Of a DNA stretch of 64,000 nt, positions 1 through 11,547 are shown piece after piece. Each line of letters opens with the position of its first letter. The first letter of the stretch is position 1. A program made the translations under genes and the position numbers. The notes below the pieces were generated by a model. It saw nothing but the letters and a program-made list of their open reading frames with translations. It did not search any database and was not told the DNA's origin. The DNA is from Pseudoxanthomonas suwonensis (lineage in GTDB: Bacteria; Pseudomonadota; Gammaproteobacteria; Xanthomonadales; Xanthomonadaceae): positions 1,674,001 to 1,738,000 of the forward strand of contig NZ_CP011144.1 in assembly GCF_000972865.1 (NCBI RefSeq), read 5' to 3'.

Positions 1-1715
1 TACAGCATCAGCAGCCGGTCGGGGAAGATGATCTGGCCTTCCTTCGTGACCACGCCCAGGCGGTCGCCGTCGCCGTCGAAGGCCAGGCCCAGGTCGGCGT
101 CGAAGCGCTTGACCGTGGCGATCAGGTCCTCGAGGTTGTGCGGATCGCTGGGGTCTGGATGGTGGTTGGGGAAGCTGCCGTCGACGTCGCAATACAGCGG
201 GATCACCTCGGCGCCGATCGCCTCCAGCAGGCGCGGGGCGATGTCCCCGGCAACCCCATTCCCGGCGTCGGCCACCACCTTCAGCGGCCGCTCCAGCTGC
301 ACGTCGTCGGCGATGCGGCGGATGTAGTCCTCGTCCACCGCCTGCTGCTGCAGTGAGCCGACGCTGTCGGCCTGGAGCAGGCGACCGTCGCGGATGCGCG
401 CGTACAGGTCGTGGATGGCGGTGCCGGACAGGGTCTCGCCGCCGACCACGACCTTGAAGCCGTTGTAGTCGGGCGGGTTGTGGCTGCCGGTCACCGCCAC
501 GCCGCTGCCGGCGCGCAGGTGGTAGGCGGCGAAGTACACCACCGGGGTCGGGACCATGCCCACGTCGATCACGTTGCGGCCGGCCTTACGCAGGCCCTCG
601 ATCAGGCCGCCGGCCAGCTCCGGGCCGGACAGGCGGCCGTCGCGGCCGACCACGATCTCGGTCAGGCCCTGCTCGGCCATCACGCTGCCGATGGCCTGGC
701 CGATCCAGGCGGCGACCTGCGGGGTCAGTTCGCGCCCGACCACGCCGCGGATGTCGTAGGCGCGGAAGATCCCCGGCGTCAGCTGGACCTCGGCCACCAC
801 CGGCGCGGCGCGCGCCGGGGCGGCCGGCGCCGTTTCCTGGTCGCGCCGGATGGTCTGGCCCAGGGTCGGCGTTTCCTCCTCGACCACCACCGCCTTGCGG
901 CGCACCTGCGGCAGCTTGCCGTAGGCAAGCAGCATCGCCAGCACCGCCAGCAGCGCGAGCACCACGGCGGCGACCAGGCACGGGATGGCGCCCAGCCCGA
1001 ACGGGCCGCGGGCCACGTCCGGCACCGCGGCGGCGGCGCGCAGGCCGGTCTTGCCGACCTCGCGCGAGAGCACGTCGGCGCTGCCGGCCAGCGCGGCGTC
1101 GCCGCGCTCGGCCACGTTGTAGCCGCCCTGGCGCAGCGCCAGGTAGGCGCCGCCGGGTACGGCGGCCTGTTCCAGGCCCGCGGTCAGCGACGCCAGCGGC
1201 AGGCGCACGTAGGCCACCGCGGGGACGCCGGCCAGCGCCGCCGGCGCGGCCAGACCCAGGCGCGGCGCGCCTTCGTCGCGGACCACCGCAGCCACCGCGG
1301 CGCCGTCGCTCATCGCCTTCTCGAGCAGGCCGAGCCGGGCGTAGCCGAAGCCGGCCGCATCGGCGTAAGCGCCGACCAGATCGGCGCGCAGGAACTGCGC
1401 ATGCTCCACGCCGTTCCAGCCGGCGGTCAGCGCGGCGGCGGCGGCGGCCGGATCGGCGGCGGCCAGCGCGGCCTGCACGTCCTCGCGCGCGAGCCGCTCG
1501 TCCAGGGCGCGGGTCTGCGCCGCCACCGCGGCGGCGGCGGCGGCCACCATGCCGTCACGGGCCGCGACCAGCTGCTGCTCGCGCGCGTCGGCGCGCCACT
1601 GCGCCACGCCGCTCCAGGCGAACCAGGCGGCCAGCAACGCCAGCAGCAACGCCAGCAGCGGCGCGCTCCTCCTGACCTGCCCGGCCGACAGCGGACCTGC
1701 TTGCATCTGCACCAT
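1..1715 (-). CDS. algC: Phosphomannomutase/phosphoglucomutase with N-terminal membrane extension (3' part off the window)
   Basis: Interconverts hexose 6-phosphate and hexose 1-phosphate for sugar-nucleotide and polysaccharide synthesis. The gene runs off the left edge, so about 571 residues are visible. The mutase domain starts near residue 311 (FRAYDIRG). It carries the phosphoserine loop GSHNPP with Ser at 411 and the metal loop DGDGDR near 541-546. The first 300 residues are an Ala-rich extension with membrane segments near 22-38 and 238-262, so the enzyme is probably membrane-anchored. Long N-terminal extensions are, as I recall, also annotated for some Pseudomonas AlgC entries; the family core alone is about 450 residues. 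It follows dut by 17 bp, and the order coaBC-dut-algC matches Pseudomonas. The start ATG at 1715 has GGGGAAAGGAACGC upstream. Confidence 0.88.
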   Translation of the reverse strand, partial: MVQMQAGPLSAGQVRRSAPLLALLLALLAAWFAWSGVAQWRADAREQQLVAARDGMVAAAAAAVAAQTRALDERLAREDVQAALAAADPAAAAAALTAGWNGVEHAQFLRADLVGAYADAAGFGYARLGLLEKAMSDGAAVAAVVRDEGAPRLGLAAPAALAGVPAVAYVRLPLASLTAGLEQAAVPGGAYLALRQGGYNVAERGDAALAGSADVLSREVGKTGLRAAAAVPDVARGPFGLGAIPCLVAAVVLALLAVLAMLLAYGKLPQVRRKAVVVEEETPTLGQTIRRDQETAPAAPARAAPVVAEVQLTPGIFRAYDIRGVVGRELTPQVAAWIGQAIGSVMAEQGLTEIVVGRDGRLSGPELAGGLIEGLRKAGRNVIDVGMVPTPVVYFAAYHLRAGSGVAVTGSHNPPDYNGFKVVVGGETLSGTAIHDLYARIRDGRLLQADSVGSLQQQAVDEDYIRRIADDVQLERPLKVVADAGNGVAGDIAPRLLEAIGAEVIPLYCDVDGSFPNHHPDPSDPHNLEDLIATVKRFDADLGLAFDGDGDRLGVVTKEGQIIFPDRLLML

Positions 1716-1732
1716 GCGTTCCTTTCCCCTGT

Positions 1733-2218
1733 TCAACGTACGCCGGTGTGGCCGAATCCACCCTCGCCGCGCGCGCTGCCGGCGAAAGTATCCACCACCT
1801 TCAGCTTCGCACGCACGACCGGTGCCAACACCAGCTGGGCGATGCGGTCCCCCGGCTGGATCGTGAACGCTTCCCGGCCCCGGTTCCAGACGCTGATCAG
1901 CAGCGGGCCCTGGTAGTCGGCGTCGATCAGGCCGGTGCCGTTGCCCAGCACGATGCCGTGGCGGTGGCCCAGCCCCGAGCGCGGCAGCACCAGCGCGCAC
2001 AGGCCCGGGTCGCCGATGTGGATGGACAGGCCACTGGGTACCAACGCCGCGTCCCCGGGTTGCAGGACAAGCTCGGTCTCCAGCGCCGCGCGCAGGTCCA
2101 AGCCGGCGCTGGCGGCGGTGGCGTACTCGGGCATCGGCCAGCTGTCGCCGAAGCGCGGGTCCAGCAGCCTCACTTCCAGCTCGTGGACCATCGCCGGATG
2201 GGTCGTCATCTCGTTCAT
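1733..2218 (-). CDS. dut: dUTP diphosphatase
   Basis: Hydrolyses dUTP to dUMP and pyrophosphate, keeping uracil out of DNA and supplying dUMP for thymidylate synthesis. The 161-residue protein has the five trimeric dUTPase motifs in order: [31 protein letters not shown] and the C-terminal [10 protein letters not shown] arm that closes over the active site. Its length is normal for the family (about 150). The ATG at 2218 overlaps the coaBC stop in an ATGA, implying translational coupling. MTTHPAM a few codons downstream is an alternative start. It belongs to one minus-strand operon coaBC-dut-algC. Confidence 0.96.
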   Translation of the reverse strand: MNEMTTHPAMVHELEVRLLDPRFGDSWPMPEYATAASAGLDLRAALETELVLQPGDAALVPSGLSIHIGDPGLCALVLPRSGLGHRHGIVLGNGTGLIDADYQGPLLISVWNRGREAFTIQPGDRIAQLVLAPVVRAKLKVVDTFAGSARGEGGFGHTGVR

Positions 2219-3459
2219 GCCTTCAGCCGCTCGGCGACCAGTTCGACCAGGCCGTCGGCCAGGCGCACCTTCGGCGCCGGCGGGAAATCGCGCTCGCCGC
2301 CGGGCCAGAAGGCGGTCATGGCGTTGTCGTCGCTCTCGAAGCCGGCGCCTGGCACGCCGACGCGGTTGGCCACGATCAGGTCCAGGCGCTTGGATTCCAG
2401 CTTCTGGCGGGCGTAGTCGGCGACGTGGTCGGTCTCGGCGGCGAAGCCGACCACCAGCTTCAGGCCGGCGTCCTCGCGGCGGGCGACCTCGGCCAGGATG
2501 TCCGGGGTGCGGACCAGGTCCAGCGCCAGGGTCTCGCCGGTGCCGGTCTTCTTGATCTTGTTCGGCGCGAACGCGCGCGGGGCGTAGTCGGCCACCGCGG
2601 CGGCGCCGATGTAGATGTCGGCCGGCAAGGCGGCGAACACCGCCGCGCGCATCTGCGCGGCCGAGCGCACGTCCACCCGCTGCACGCCCGGCGGCGTGTC
2701 CAGCTGCACCGGGCCGGCCACCAGCACCACCTGCGCGCCCTGCCGGGCCGCGCTGGCGGCCACCGCGAACCCCATCTTGCCGCTGCTGCGGTTGCCCAGG
2801 TAGCGCACCGGGTCCAGGTCCTCGTAGGTCGGGCCGGCGCTGACCACCACCTTCAGGCCCTGCAGCAGGCCCGGGGGCGCGGGCCGGCCGGCCTGCGGTG
2901 CGGCCGTGGCGGCCAGTTCGGCGACGATCGCGTCGGGCTCGCGCAGGCGCCCTGGGCCGGATTCGCCCTCGGCCAGCGGACCGTCGTCCGGACCGATCAC
3001 CTGCACCCCGCGCGACCGCAGCAGGGCGACGTTGGCGGCGGTGGCCGGGTGCCGCCACATGCGGTGGTTCATCGCCGGGACCACGCTCAGCGGCGCCTCG
3101 GTGGCCAGGCACAGGGTGCTGACCAGGTCGTCGGCCAGGCCGTGCGCCAGCTTGGCCAGCAGGTCGGCGGTGGCCGGGGCCACGACCACGCGGTCGGCCC
3201 AGCGCGCCAGCTCCAGGTGGCCCATCGCCTGCTCGGCGGCGCTGTCCCACAGGGTGGTGCGCGCCGGGTGCCCGGACAGGGCCTGGAAGCTGAGCGGGGT
3301 GACGAACTGCTGGGCGCCGGCGGTCATCGCCACCTGCACCGCCGCGCCGGCGTCGCGCAGGCGCCGCACCAGTTCCAGCGCCTTGTAGGCGGCGATCCCG
3401 CCGCCGACGCACAACAGGATCCGCTGCCCGCCGAGCGGGCCGGTGGCCGTAGCAGTCAC
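2215..3459 (-). CDS. coaBC: Bifunctional phosphopantothenoylcysteine synthetase/decarboxylase
   Basis: Carries out two steps of coenzyme A synthesis: ligation of cysteine to 4'-phosphopantothenate (CoaB) and FMN-dependent decarboxylation (CoaC). The N-terminal CoaC half has the active-site His81 in [10 protein letters not shown], the PATADL FMN region and the PAMN motif (Asn131). The C-terminal CoaB half begins near residue 195 with [16 protein letters not shown] and contains the NKIKK segment. The flap at 162-171 reads [10 protein letters not shown], with no Cys where E. coli has ACGD. I chose the GTG at 3459, giving 414 residues, because CoaBC proteins start just before the RILLCVGGG strand and an AGGA lies 9 bases upstream; the reading frame continues farther upstream without family similarity. 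It diverges from radC. Confidence 0.94.
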   Translation of the reverse strand: MTATATGPLGGQRILLCVGGGIAAYKALELVRRLRDAGAAVQVAMTAGAQQFVTPLSFQALSGHPARTTLWDSAAEQAMGHLELARWADRVVVAPATADLLAKLAHGLADDLVSTLCLATEAPLSVVPAMNHRMWRHPATAANVALLRSRGVQVIGPDDGPLAEGESGPGRLREPDAIVAELAATAAPQAGRPAPPGLLQGLKVVVSAGPTYEDLDPVRYLGNRSSGKMGFAVAASAARQGAQVVLVAGPVQLDTPPGVQRVDVRSAAQMRAAVFAALPADIYIGAAAVADYAPRAFAPNKIKKTGTGETLALDLVRTPDILAEVARREDAGLKLVVGFAAETDHVADYARQKLESKRLDLIVANRVGVPGAGFESDDNAMTAFWPGGERDFPPAPKVRLADGLVELVAERLKA

Positions 3460-3554
3460 CTGGAGTTTTCCTACGCTGAACAGGGCGACCAGCTTACTCC
3501 AAGCGCCCCGCCGCACCGATGCCGGCGCGCGCAGCCGCGCGGCAGGCTGACGCC

Positions 3555-4229
3555 ATGCACATCCGCGAATGGCCCAGCACAGAGCGTCCCCGCGAGAAGC
3601 TGCTCGGCCGCGGCGCGGCGGTGCTGTCGGACGCCGAGCTGCTGGCGATCTTCCTCGGCTCGGGCCTGCCCGGCCGCGACGCAGTGCAGACCTCGCGCGA
3701 CCTGCTGGCCGCGCACGGCCCGCTGCGTGCCCTGCTCGACCGTACTGCGCGCGACCTGGCCAAGCTGCCGGGCCTGGGGCCGGCCCGCGCCTGCCAGCTG
3801 GCCGCGGCGCTGGAACTGGGCAACCGCCACCTGGCCGCGGCGCTGGAGCGCGGCGAGGCACTGACCGACCCGGTCGCGGCCGGCCGCTACTTCGCCCGGC
3901 GCCTGCGGCCGCACCGGCACGAGGTCTTCGCCGCGCTGTTCCTGGACACCCGGCACCGCTCGCTGGCCTTCGAGGAGCTGTTCCACGGCACCATCGACGG
4001 CGCCGAGGTGCATCCGCGCGAGGTGGTGCGCCGCGCCCTGGCGCACAACGCCGCGGCGGTGATCGTCGGCCACAACCACCCGTCCGGCTGCGCCGACCCG
4101 TCGGCGGCCGATCGCGCCGTGACCGTCCGGCTCAAGCAGGCGCTGGCGTTGGTGGAGGTCCGGCTGCTGGACCACTTCGTGGTCGGCGATGGCGAGCCGG
4201 TGTCGCTGGCCGCACGCGGGCTGGTCTGA
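3555..4229 (+). CDS. radC: RadC-family JAB/MPN protein
   Basis: A conserved 224-residue protein of the RadC family. Its cellular role is unsettled; the name reflects an old and doubtful DNA-repair link. Residues about 3-105 form the helical UPF0758 N-terminal domain, including a helix-hairpin-helix-like [10 protein letters not shown]. Residues about 105-224 form the JAB1/MPN metalloprotease-like domain with the zinc motif HNHPSG (His173, His175, Ser177) followed by an Asp. I start at MHIREWP because family members begin there, although the frame is open for 12 more codons. The gene is transcribed away from coaBC across about 95 bp, the arrangement seen in many gammaproteobacteria. Confidence 0.93.
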   Translation: MHIREWPSTERPREKLLGRGAAVLSDAELLAIFLGSGLPGRDAVQTSRDLLAAHGPLRALLDRTARDLAKLPGLGPARACQLAAALELGNRHLAAALERGEALTDPVAAGRYFARRLRPHRHEVFAALFLDTRHRSLAFEELFHGTIDGAEVHPREVVRRALAHNAAAVIVGHNHPSGCADPSAADRAVTVRLKQALALVEVRLLDHFVVGDGEPVSLAARGLV

Positions 4230-4306
4230 GCGCCTGCGCCTGCGCCTGCGTCCGCAGGCAGGCACACAAGGTAGATTGCAGCCTCGCCCACCGCCAGGAG
4301 CCCGCG

Positions 4307-4873
4307 ATGCCCGCCTATGCCGCCCTGCTGCGCGCGGTCAACGTCGGCGGCACCGGCAAGCTGCCGATGTCGGAACTGCAGGCCATGTGCGAGGCCGAAG
4401 GCTATGCCGGGGTACGGACCTACATCGCCAGCGGCAATGTCGTGTTCCACGCCGGGCTCGGCGAGGCGCAGGTCAAGGCCGCCCTCGAACGGCGCCTGCA
4501 GGCCTACGCCGGCAAACCGGTCCGGGTGCTGGTCCGCACCGCCGCGGAGCTGGCACGGATCCTGGCGGCCAATCCCTTCCCCGACCAGGCGCCCAACCGC
4601 ACCGTCGCCATCTTCCTCGACCATGCCCCGCCTGCCGACGCGCTGGCGGCGGTGAGCCAGCAGAAGGACGAACAGCTGGCCCTGGGCGAGCGCGAGATCT
4701 ACGTGGCCTACGGCGCCGGCATGGCCGATTCCCGGCTGCGGATCCCGGCCGGGGACGCCGGCACCGCGCGCAACATGAACACGGTCGCCCGGCTGGCGGC
4801 GATGGCCGCGGCACTGGACGCGGACCCACCGGCGCCATCCCCAAGGCCGGCCCGGGCCCGGCGGAGCGGGTAA
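4307..4873 (+). CDS. DUF1697 protein
   Basis: A 188-residue DUF1697 family protein of unknown function. The family hallmark is visible at the N-terminus ([10 protein letters not shown]), followed by [13 protein letters not shown] and YIASGNVVF. These match the usual start of DUF1697 proteins, which are about 180 residues long. The tail after residue 170 is Pro/Ala/Arg-rich and probably disordered. An AGGAG lies 6 bases before the ATG. It sits between radC and argS on the same strand with no obvious functional link. Confidence 0.85.
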   Translation: MPAYAALLRAVNVGGTGKLPMSELQAMCEAEGYAGVRTYIASGNVVFHAGLGEAQVKAALERRLQAYAGKPVRVLVRTAAELARILAANPFPDQAPNRTVAIFLDHAPPADALAAVSQQKDEQLALGEREIYVAYGAGMADSRLRIPAGDAGTARNMNTVARLAAMAAALDADPPAPSPRPARARRSG

Positions 4874-4908
4874 AATGCCCGACCAGACCGCATGAACCCG
4901 CCCCCCGA

Positions 4909-6597
4909 GTGAAAACCCTCCTCAGCGCCCTGATCACCCAGGGCATCGACGCGCTGCGCGCCAGCGGCATCCTGCCGGCCGACGCTGCCACCCCGGACTT
5001 CGTGGTCGAGCGGCCCAAGACCCGCGAGCACGGCGACTTCGCCACCAACGCCGCGATGCTGCTGGCCAAGGCCGCGCGCAGCAACCCGCGCGCGCTGGCG
5101 CAGGCGCTGGTCGCGGCGCTGCCCGCCAGCGACGACGTCGCCCGGGTCGAGATCGCCGGGCCGGGCTTCATCAACTTCCAGCTGGCCCCGGGCGCCTGGC
5201 AGCGCGAGATCGCCGCCGCGCTGAAACACGGCGAGGACTACGGCCGCAACACCTCCGGCCGCGGCCATGTCGCCGGCGTGGAGTACGTCTCGGCCAACCC
5301 GACCGGCCCGCTGCACGTCGGCCACGGCCGCGCCGCGGCGATCGGCGACTGCATCGCCCGGGTGCTCGGCGCCAACGGCTGGACCGTCAAGCGCGAGTTC
5401 TACTACAACGACGCCGGCGTGCAGATCGAGAACCTGGCCCGCTCCACCCAGGCGCGCCTGCGCGGCCTGCGCCCCGGTGACGGCGACTGGCCGGCCGACG
5501 CTTACAACGGCGACTACATCCAGGACGTGGCTGACGCCTACCTGCGCGGCGACACGGTGCAGATCGAGGGCCACGAGGTCGCCGGCGCGGGCGACGTCGA
5601 GGACACCGACGCGATCCGCCGCTTCGCCGTGGCCTGGCTGCGCAACGAGCAGAACCAGGACCTGGCCGCGTTCGGCGTCGACTTCGACATCTATTTCCTC
5701 GAGAGCTCGCTGTACACCGACGGCAAGGTCGAGGAGACCGTGCGCGAACTGGTCGCCAAGGGCCATACCTACGAGGAGGGCGGCGCGCTGTGGCTGAAGT
5801 CCACCGACTTCGGCGACGACAAGGACCGGGTCATGCGCAAGTCCGACGGCAGCTACACCTACTTCGTGCCGGACGTGGCCTACCACCTGAGCAAGTGGCA
5901 GCGCGGCTACGAGCGCGCGATCACCGAGCTGGGCGCCGACCACCACGGTTCGCTGGCGCGGGTGCGCGCCGGCCTGCAGGCGCTGGACGTGGGCATCCCC
6001 AAGGGTTGGCCGGAGTACGTGCTGCACCAGATGGTGACGGTGATGCGCGGCGGCGAGGAAGTGAAGCTGTCCAAGCGCGCTGGTTCGTACCTGACCCTGC
6101 GCGACCTGATCGAGGAGGCCGGGCGCGACGCCACCCGCTGGTTCCTGATCGCGCGCAAGCCCGACTCGCAGCTGGTGTTCGACATCGACCTGGCGCGCCA
6201 GCAGAGCAACGACAACCCGGTGTTCTACGTGCAGTACGCGCACGCCCGCGTCGCCAGCCTGCTGCGCCAGGCCGCCGAGAAGGGCTATGCGTACGACCAG
6301 GCCAACGCGCTGGCGCACCTGGGCAAGCTGGACGACGAGGGCTCGCTCACGCTGATGGTGGAGCTGTCGCGCTGGCCGGAGGTGGTCGAGGCGGCCGGCC
6401 AGTCGCTGGAACCGCACCTGGTCGCCCAGTACCTGCGTGAACTGGCCTATGCTTTCCACACCTGGTACGCGAACACGCCGGTGCTGGTGGAGGACGCGGA
6501 CCTGCGCGACGCGCGCCTGGCGCTGGCCTTGGCCGTGCGACAGGGCCTGGCCAACGGCCTGGACCTGCTCGGCGTGAGCGCGCCGGAGCGGATGTGA
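4909..6597 (+). CDS. argS: Arginyl-tRNA synthetase
   Basis: Charges tRNA-Arg with arginine in the cytosol. The 562-residue class I synthetase has the N-terminal Add-1 domain (residues about 5-110), the HIGH-equivalent HVGH at 136-139 preceded by SANPTGPL, and the KMSK-equivalent KLSK at 386-389. The C-terminal DALR anticodon-binding domain ends with [14 protein letters not shown] chose GTG 4909. An ATG 17 bases upstream opens a seven-codon reading frame (stop included) whose TGA overlaps the GTG by two bases, and the family starts directly at this point. A small upstream coupling peptide is possible but unproven. The SPOR gene follows by about 50 bp. Confidence 0.96.
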   Translation: MKTLLSALITQGIDALRASGILPADAATPDFVVERPKTREHGDFATNAAMLLAKAARSNPRALAQALVAALPASDDVARVEIAGPGFINFQLAPGAWQREIAAALKHGEDYGRNTSGRGHVAGVEYVSANPTGPLHVGHGRAAAIGDCIARVLGANGWTVKREFYYNDAGVQIENLARSTQARLRGLRPGDGDWPADAYNGDYIQDVADAYLRGDTVQIEGHEVAGAGDVEDTDAIRRFAVAWLRNEQNQDLAAFGVDFDIYFLESSLYTDGKVEETVRELVAKGHTYEEGGALWLKSTDFGDDKDRVMRKSDGSYTYFVPDVAYHLSKWQRGYERAITELGADHHGSLARVRAGLQALDVGIPKGWPEYVLHQMVTVMRGGEEVKLSKRAGSYLTLRDLIEEAGRDATRWFLIARKPDSQLVFDIDLARQQSNDNPVFYVQYAHARVASLLRQAAEKGYAYDQANALAHLGKLDDEGSLTLMVELSRWPEVVEAAGQSLEPHLVAQYLRELAYAFHTWYANTPVLVEDADLRDARLALALAVRQGLANGLDLLGVSAPERM

Positions 6598-6649
6598 TGC
6601 GCCGGGCAGCGCACCAGGCGGCGTGCCGGGTGAACGGGAGAACGATGTA

Positions 6650-8339
<1,690 letters not shown>

Positions 8340-8360
8340 CGCGGATGATCCCCCGCTTCT

Positions 8361-8458
8361 TGTAGGAGCCGGGTTCAGCCGGCGACACGGGCGTCGGGGT
8401 CATGAGGGCGTCGCCTGTGCCGGCGGCGTCGGGTCGCCGGATGAATCCGGCTCCTACA
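8361..8458. repeat. REP palindrome A1
   Basis: A full unit of the window's REP family, bounded by TGTAGGAGC and GCTCCTACA. The left arm continues CGGGTTCAGCCGGCGACACGG and the right arm GTCGCCGGATGAATCCG, so the unit can fold into a long imperfect hairpin. Its interior has the family signature CGTCGCCTGTGCCGG. Confidence 0.9.
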
Positions 8459-8482
8459 ATCGCTGCGACGCGGCCGCGCTCC

Positions 8483-8579
8483 TGTAGGAGCTGACTTCAG
8501 TCGGCGACACGGGCGTCGGGATCACGATGCCGTCGCCTGTGCCGACGGCATCGCCTCGCGGGCAAGCCCGGCTCCTACA
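8483..8579. repeat. REP palindrome A2, composite arms, provides the marC stop codon
   Basis: A second full unit. The left arm is of the TGACTTCAGTCGG type while the right arm is of the GGGCAAGCCCGG type, so the arms are not mutually complementary along their whole length. This suggests recombination between subfamilies. The right end, read on the minus strand as TTGTAG, contains the marC stop codon. Confidence 0.9.
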
Positions 8580-9255
8580 ACGACAGCAGGACGTGCACTT
8601 CCTCGGCGACCTCGTAGACGCCGTTGATCACGAACTGCACGCCGATGCATACCAGCAGGAAGCCCATCAGCCGCGAGAACGCCTCCACGCCACTGTTGCC
8701 GAGCCTGCGCATGATCGCGCCGGAGCTGCGCAGGCACAGAAGCAGGATCAGGCTGGCCAAGAAGAAGATCAGCGGCGGCGCCACCAGCATCACCCACTCG
8801 GCGTAGGGCTGCTTGTCCTTCACCGCCGCGGCGGTGCTGATGATCAGGGCGATGGTGCCCGGCCCGGCGGTGCTGGGCATGGCCAGCGGGATGAAGGCGA
8901 TATCGTCGGTCCGGTGCTGGCGCAGCTCCTCGGTGCGGCGCTCCACTTCCGGGGTTTCGTCCAGCTTCTGCTGCGGGAACAGCATGCGGAAGCCGATGAA
9001 GGCCACGATCAGGCCGCCGGCGATGCGCAGGCCGGTGATCGAAATGCCGAACACGTTCATGACCAGCTGGCCGGTGTAGTACGCCACCATCATGATCACG
9101 AACACGTAGATCGAGGCACGCAGGGCTTGGTGGTCGCGCTCGGCCTCGCTCATCCCCCGCGACAGGCCCATCAGCAACGCCACGGTCGTCAGCGGGTTGG
9201 CCAGCGGCAGCAGCGTGGCCAGGCCGATTCCGACCGCCGTCAGCAATTCAAGCAC
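8575..9255 (-). CDS. MarC family integral membrane protein
   Basis: A 226-residue inner-membrane protein of the MarC/UPF0056 family with about six hydrophobic segments. The role is unknown; the old link to multiple antibiotic resistance was not upheld. The family pattern is visible as [21 protein letters not shown] at the N-terminus and [15 protein letters not shown] in the middle. I chose GTG 9255 because GGGAGG precedes it by 7 bases and the protein then starts on the first membrane helix; an in-frame ATG 39 bases upstream exists. The TAG stop lies inside REP unit A2, so the last Leu codon and the stop are repeat sequence. Confidence 0.86.
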   Translation of the reverse strand: MLELLTAVGIGLATLLPLANPLTTVALLMGLSRGMSEAERDHQALRASIYVFVIMMVAYYTGQLVMNVFGISITGLRIAGGLIVAFIGFRMLFPQQKLDETPEVERRTEELRQHRTDDIAFIPLAMPSTAGPGTIALIISTAAAVKDKQPYAEWVMLVAPPLIFFLASLILLLCLRSSGAIMRRLGNSGVEAFSRLMGFLLVCIGVQFVINGVYEVAEEVHVLLSL

Positions 9256-9340
9256 TACGCATCCTCCCGCCCCGTCCGGAGCTCCACCATACACGCGCGG
9301 CCTCGCCCTCGCCGCCTCGCCGGGACAAACGCGACGGCGG

Positions 9341-11230
9341 TCACGCCAGCGGCTCGTCGGACAGGTAGGTGTAGCCGGTCAGGCCGGCCTCCAGCGCAGC
9401 GGCGATCGCCTCCGCTTCGGCCTGCGCCAGCCCGGCCTCGCGCACACGCTGCGCGTACGCCGCGCGCAGGTCGTCCAGGCGGTAGCCGACGTAGTCGAGC
9501 ATGACGTCGGTGGTGTCGCCGCGGCGCTGCTGGGTCAACTCGTAGCCGCCGCCGTCGGTCAGCCGCACTTCGACCGCGTCGGTGTCGCCGAACAGGTTGT
9601 GGATGTCGCCGAGGATCTCCTGGTAGGCGCCGACCAGGAAGAAGGCGATGCGGTAGCTCTCGCCGTGGCGCACCGCGTGCAGCGGCAGCGAGGTATCCAG
9701 CCCGCCGTTCTCGACGTAGGTCTTGACCGTGCCGTCGGAATCGCAGGTCATGTCGGCGATCACGCCGCGGCGGTCCGGCACCTCGTCCAGGCGCTCGATC
9801 GGCACGATCGGGAACACCTGGTCGATCGCCCAGGCGTCGGGGATCGACTCGAACACGCTGAAGTTGACGAAGTACTTGTCGACCAGGCGGTCGTTGAGCT
9901 CGTCCAGCACCGGCCGGTGGCTGCGCTCGCCGCCATCCAGGCGCGCGCGCACGCCGTGGGCCACCGCGTAGAACAGGTCATCCACCCGCGCGCGCTGCGG
10001 CAGGTCGATCTGGCCCAGGGCGTAGGCGGACAGGCCTTCGGCGTGGAAGTGCTGGGCCTCGTGGAACAGCTCCAGCGGCGGGCGCCGGTCCAGGTCGGCG
10101 TGCAGTTCGCGCAGGTGGCGGATCGCGGCCGGCTCGTCGTCGTGCGCGTCGGGCACGCGGCCCTCCGGCGCGGTCTCGACCTCGGTGGTGTTGGCCACAA
10201 GCACCGCGTGGTGGGCGGTCATCGCCCGGCCGCACTCGGTGACGATGCGCGGCGGCACCAGCCCCTGCTCGGCGCAGGCCTCGGCCAGCGGCTGCACGAT
10301 GTTGGCCGCGTACTGGTTCAGGCCGTAGTTGATCGAGCACTCGCTGCGCGAGCGGGTGCCCTCGTAGTCGATGCCCAGGCCGCCGCCCACGTCCATGTAG
10401 CGCACCTTGGCGCCCAGGCGCGAGAGTTCGCTGAAGTAGCGGGTTGCCTCACGCATCCCGTTGGCGATGTCGCGGACGTTGGAGATCTGCGAGCCCATGT
10501 GGAAGTGCAGCAGCTGCAGGCAGTCGGTCATCCCGGCCTCGCGCAGCGACTTCCACAGGTCCAGCAGCTGGCGCGGCGACAGCCCGAACTTGGCCTTGTC
10601 GCCGCCGCTGTTCTGCCACTTGCCGGCGCCCAGCGAAGCCAGGCGCATGCGCACGCCCAGGCCGGGCTGCACGCCGAGGTGGCGCGCCTCCTCCAGCACC
10701 AGCGCCAGCTCGGACGGCTTCTCGATGACGATGAAGGTCTCCAGGCCGAGCTTGCGCCCGATCAGGGCCAGGCGGATGTACTCGCGGTCCTTGTAGCCGT
10801 TGCACACGATCAGTCCGCCCGGCCGCGACAGGGCCAGCACCGCCATCAGCTCGGGCTTGCTGCCGGCCTCCAGGCCGAAGCCCTCGCCGGCGTGCGAGGC
10901 CAGGGTCCCGGCCACGCCGCGGTGCTGGTTGACCTTGATCGGGTAGACCGCGGTGTAGCCGCCGGCGTAGTCCCAGTCGGCCATGGCCTGGGCGAAGGCG
11001 GCCTGCAGCCGGCCCAGTCGGTCGCCGAGGATGTCCGGGAAGCGCAGCAGCAGCGGCAGCTGCATGCCCTGGGCGCGGGCGGCGTCGACCAGCGCCGGCA
11101 GGGCCAGCGCCGGGCCGCCCTCGCCACGCGGCAGCACCTGCATGGCGCCGTCGGCCACGTCGAAGTAGCCGCCGGACCAGTGCGGGATGGACCAGGTCTT
11201 GCGGGCGTGGTCGGCGGACCAGTCGCTCAT
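9341..11230 (-). CDS. speA: Biosynthetic arginine decarboxylase
   Basis: Decarboxylates L-arginine to agmatine, the first step of the agmatine route to putrescine and spermidine. The 629-residue protein is a fold III PLP enzyme. Lys99 in YPIKVNQ binds PLP, HMGSQI and GGGLGIDY form the phosphate-binding barrel, and the second active site carries CDSDG with its Cys. The C-terminal region with [19 protein letters not shown] is typical of SpeA. The start [13 protein letters not shown] is the family start; the frame is open a few codons upstream. It diverges from speE across 317 bp. Confidence 0.96.
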   Translation of the reverse strand: MSDWSADHARKTWSIPHWSGGYFDVADGAMQVLPRGEGGPALALPALVDAARAQGMQLPLLLRFPDILGDRLGRLQAAFAQAMADWDYAGGYTAVYPIKVNQHRGVAGTLASHAGEGFGLEAGSKPELMAVLALSRPGGLIVCNGYKDREYIRLALIGRKLGLETFIVIEKPSELALVLEEARHLGVQPGLGVRMRLASLGAGKWQNSGGDKAKFGLSPRQLLDLWKSLREAGMTDCLQLLHFHMGSQISNVRDIANGMREATRYFSELSRLGAKVRYMDVGGGLGIDYEGTRSRSECSINYGLNQYAANIVQPLAEACAEQGLVPPRIVTECGRAMTAHHAVLVANTTEVETAPEGRVPDAHDDEPAAIRHLRELHADLDRRPPLELFHEAQHFHAEGLSAYALGQIDLPQRARVDDLFYAVAHGVRARLDGGERSHRPVLDELNDRLVDKYFVNFSVFESIPDAWAIDQVFPIVPIERLDEVPDRRGVIADMTCDSDGTVKTYVENGGLDTSLPLHAVRHGESYRIAFFLVGAYQEILGDIHNLFGDTDAVEVRLTDGGGYELTQQRRGDTTDVMLDYVGYRLDDLRAAYAQRVREAGLAQAEAEAIAAALEAGLTGYTYLSDEPLA

Positions 11231-11547
11231 CGGCGTGCGGCTCGGGCTGCAATAAAGGGAGGGCATTCTAACGCCCCGGTTCAGAATGCTTCGTTACAAT
11301 GCGCGCCCGCTCGAGCCGGCTCCCGCCGGAGGCAACTCCTCCAGGGCTCGAAGCCCCTCTCCCTCCGGGAGAGGGGCTGGGGAGAGGGTCGGAGAAGCAG
11401 CACCCGGCCCGACCTCTGAGCCACCTGTTTCAGTCCACGCCCCACCGCCACCGCTTCGCCGACCCTCATCCGCCCCTTCGGGGCACCTTCTACCCCGAGG
11501 GCACCCTGTCCCGGGGGGAGAAGGGAAAAAGCATTAAGGACACCGCC
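11231..11547. other. speA-speE intergenic region
   Basis: No gene is seen in these 317 bases. The region must hold the divergent promoters. Its middle part is occupied by a CCCCTCTCCC-type dispersed repeat (separate entry). The ribosome-binding site of speE (TAAGGA) lies at the right end. Confidence 0.6.
11353..11377. repeat. Perfect 11-bp stem hairpin in a CCCCTCTCCC repeat
   Basis: GCCCCTCTCCC and GGGAGAGGGGC enclose TCC. This is the core of a longer element reaching to about 11527: a TGGGGAGAGGGTCGG segment, then GACCCTCATCCGCCCCTTCGG and an end rich in GGGGGGAGAAGGG. From memory, similar CCTCTCCC/GGGAGAGG elements are scattered in many proteobacterial genomes and look like small non-autonomous insertions. 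It lies in the speE leader. Confidence 0.65.

Noticed and set aside
411..1916. A plus-strand open frame of 501 codons opposite algC and dut
   Set aside because: Same antisense artefact: repetitive His/Gly/Arg/Ala composition, while the minus strand carries the complete mutase and dUTPase motifs.
11299..11547. An N-terminal extension of SpeE by about 83 residues
   Set aside because: The extension translates the dispersed CCCCTCTCCC repeat, and the canonical spermidine synthase start with a good TAAGGA site is at 11548.
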